Below, in pieces: positions 7,547-8,308 of a DNA stretch of 8,308 nt. This DNA comes from an uncultured Anaerolineales bacterium (GTDB taxonomy: Bacteria; Chloroflexota; Anaerolineae; Anaerolineales; UBA11657). The DNA is taken from contig CAJWGI010000045.1 in the NCBI GenBank assembly GCA_913031335.1, positions 1 to 8,308 on the forward strand, read 5' to 3'. The notes below the pieces were generated by a model. That model saw nothing but the letters and a program-made list of their open reading frames with translations, did not search any database and was not told the origin of the DNA. The translations under genes were made by a program, and so were the position numbers. The stretch's first letter is position 1; every line of letters starts with the position of its first letter.

Positions 7547-8308
7547 ATGGCTGAATTCTATCGTTACCTGACTTCTACGCTGACCGTAGTGACGTTTTTT
7601 CCGCTAGCGGGTGTGCTTGCGCTTCTGTTGATAAACAAAGAGCGCAAAGACCTGATCCGCTGGATTTCAGTGGGCACAGCCCTACTCACTTTTGCCTTCT
7701 CGTTGGTAATGCTGGCGCAATTTGATTCCACTGACCCGGGTTTGCAACTGGTGGTGCGCGCGCCGTGGATCCAGATTGGCAGTAACTGGCGCATCGATTT
7801 CCATCTGGGGCTAGATGGCCTGAGCGTGCTGCTGGTCCTGCTCACCACCCTGCTCACCCCGATTGCCATGTTCGCGTCCTGGACGGCCATTGAAGAGCGC
7901 GTCAAAGAATACATGATTTTCTTTCTGCTCCTCGAAGTCGGCATGACCGGGGTGTTGGTGGCGCTTGACCTCTTCCTTTTCTACATTTTTTGGGAATTTA
8001 CGCTGGTGCCAATGTATTTCCTCATCGGCATCTGGGGCGGCAAACGCCGAATTTACGCAGCTATCAAATTCTTCCTGTACACGATGGCCGGATCGATTCT
8101 GATGCTGGTGGCCGTGCTTTGGTTGGGAACGGTACAAGGGACTTTCGCCTACCCGGCACTGGCAGCCATGAGTGGGATTCCATTTGACGTGCAGCGCTGG
8201 CTGTTTCTGGCTTTCGCGGCGGCCTTTGCCATCAAGGTGCCCATGTGGCCGCTTCACTCCTGGCTGCCCGATGCCCATGTGGAAGCGCCCACCGCCGGTT
8301 CGGTGATA
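7547..8308 (+). CDS. nuoM: NADH-quinone oxidoreductase subunit M, 5' part (first 254 residues)
   Basis: NuoM is the middle antiporter-like proton-pumping subunit of the membrane arm. The frame opens at ATG 7547 (MAEFYRYLTSTL) behind AAAAGGA and runs without a stop to the window edge, so only about half of the usual roughly 500 residues is visible. Recognisable family stretches are FHLGLDGLSVLLVLLTTLLTP (about residues 85-105), which precedes helix 4, the helix-5 segment IFWEFTLVPMYFLIGIWGG with the essential glutamate E150 (E. coli E144), and AFAIKVPMWPLHSWLPDAHV with K230 (E. coli K234), continuing EAPTAGSVI at the edge. The HSWLPDAHVEAPTAGS signature separates NuoM from NuoL (VWLPDAMAGPTPVSAL) and NuoN. 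Hydrophobic segments follow the expected spacing and no defect is seen in the visible part. Confidence 0.96.
   Translation, partial: MAEFYRYLTSTLTVVTFFPLAGVLALLLINKERKDLIRWISVGTALLTFAFSLVMLAQFDSTDPGLQLVVRAPWIQIGSNWRIDFHLGLDGLSVLLVLLTTLLTPIAMFASWTAIEERVKEYMIFFLLLEVGMTGVLVALDLFLFYIFWEFTLVPMYFLIGIWGGKRRIYAAIKFFLYTMAGSILMLVAVLWLGTVQGTFAYPALAAMSGIPFDVQRWLFLAFAAAFAIKVPMWPLHSWLPDAHVEAPTAGSVI

Overview
The window is a continuous stretch of a bacterial respiratory complex I (NADH:quinone oxidoreductase, NDH-1) operon. All genes are on the + strand in the order nuoF (3' part only), nuoG, nuoH, nuoI, nuoJ, nuoK, nuoL, nuoM (5' part only). The DNA is clearly GC-rich and coding nearly end to end; the largest gap between genes is 61 bases, between nuoL and nuoM. 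I see no RNA genes, mobile elements, CRISPR arrays, promoters or factor-independent terminators.

The organism is a bacterium, most likely of the Chloroflexota (Anaerolineae/Caldilinea-like). This is inferred from remembered family character, not from a search. Clues are the NuoG N-terminal half (a Thermus-type insertion in the 2Fe-2S domain, the PGKSRYLFDEKM and FRFGARPWEL stretches, an intact N7 cluster), the GKCLCPLGEF ending of NuoF, and a His/Ala/Gly-rich insertion in NuoL before QDMRNMGGL. Deinococcus-Thermus or Actinobacteria relatives cannot be excluded.

Layout: 1-479 is the end of the NADH/FMN-binding NuoF with its N3 cluster. 491-3025 is NuoG, which carries N1b, N4, N5 and N7. 3022-4032 is the membrane quinone-site subunit NuoH. 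4042-4545 is the 2x[4Fe-4S] NuoI. 4550-5092 and 5089-5391 are the small membrane subunits NuoJ and NuoK. 5401-7485 is the distal antiporter-like NuoL with its lateral helix. 7547 to the window end is the first 254 codons of NuoM. nuoG/nuoH and nuoJ/nuoK overlap by the ATGA arrangement, and the other junctions are 4-61 bases, as expected for one co-transcribed, translationally coupled unit. nuoA-E should lie upstream and nuoN downstream.

Together the proteins pass electrons from NADH (NuoF FMN) through N3, N1b, N4, N5 (NuoG) and N6a/N6b (NuoI) towards quinone at the NuoH interface, and couple this to proton pumping in NuoH/J/K/L/M. All metal-ligand and key charged residues I could check are present, so this looks like a functional, canonical complex I. 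I found no novel system. The points worth a second look are small: a G-quadruplex-type motif at the nuoF/nuoG junction, two tandem hairpins in the nuoL-nuoM gap, lineage-specific insertions in NuoG and NuoL, and an Arg-rich NuoJ tail.
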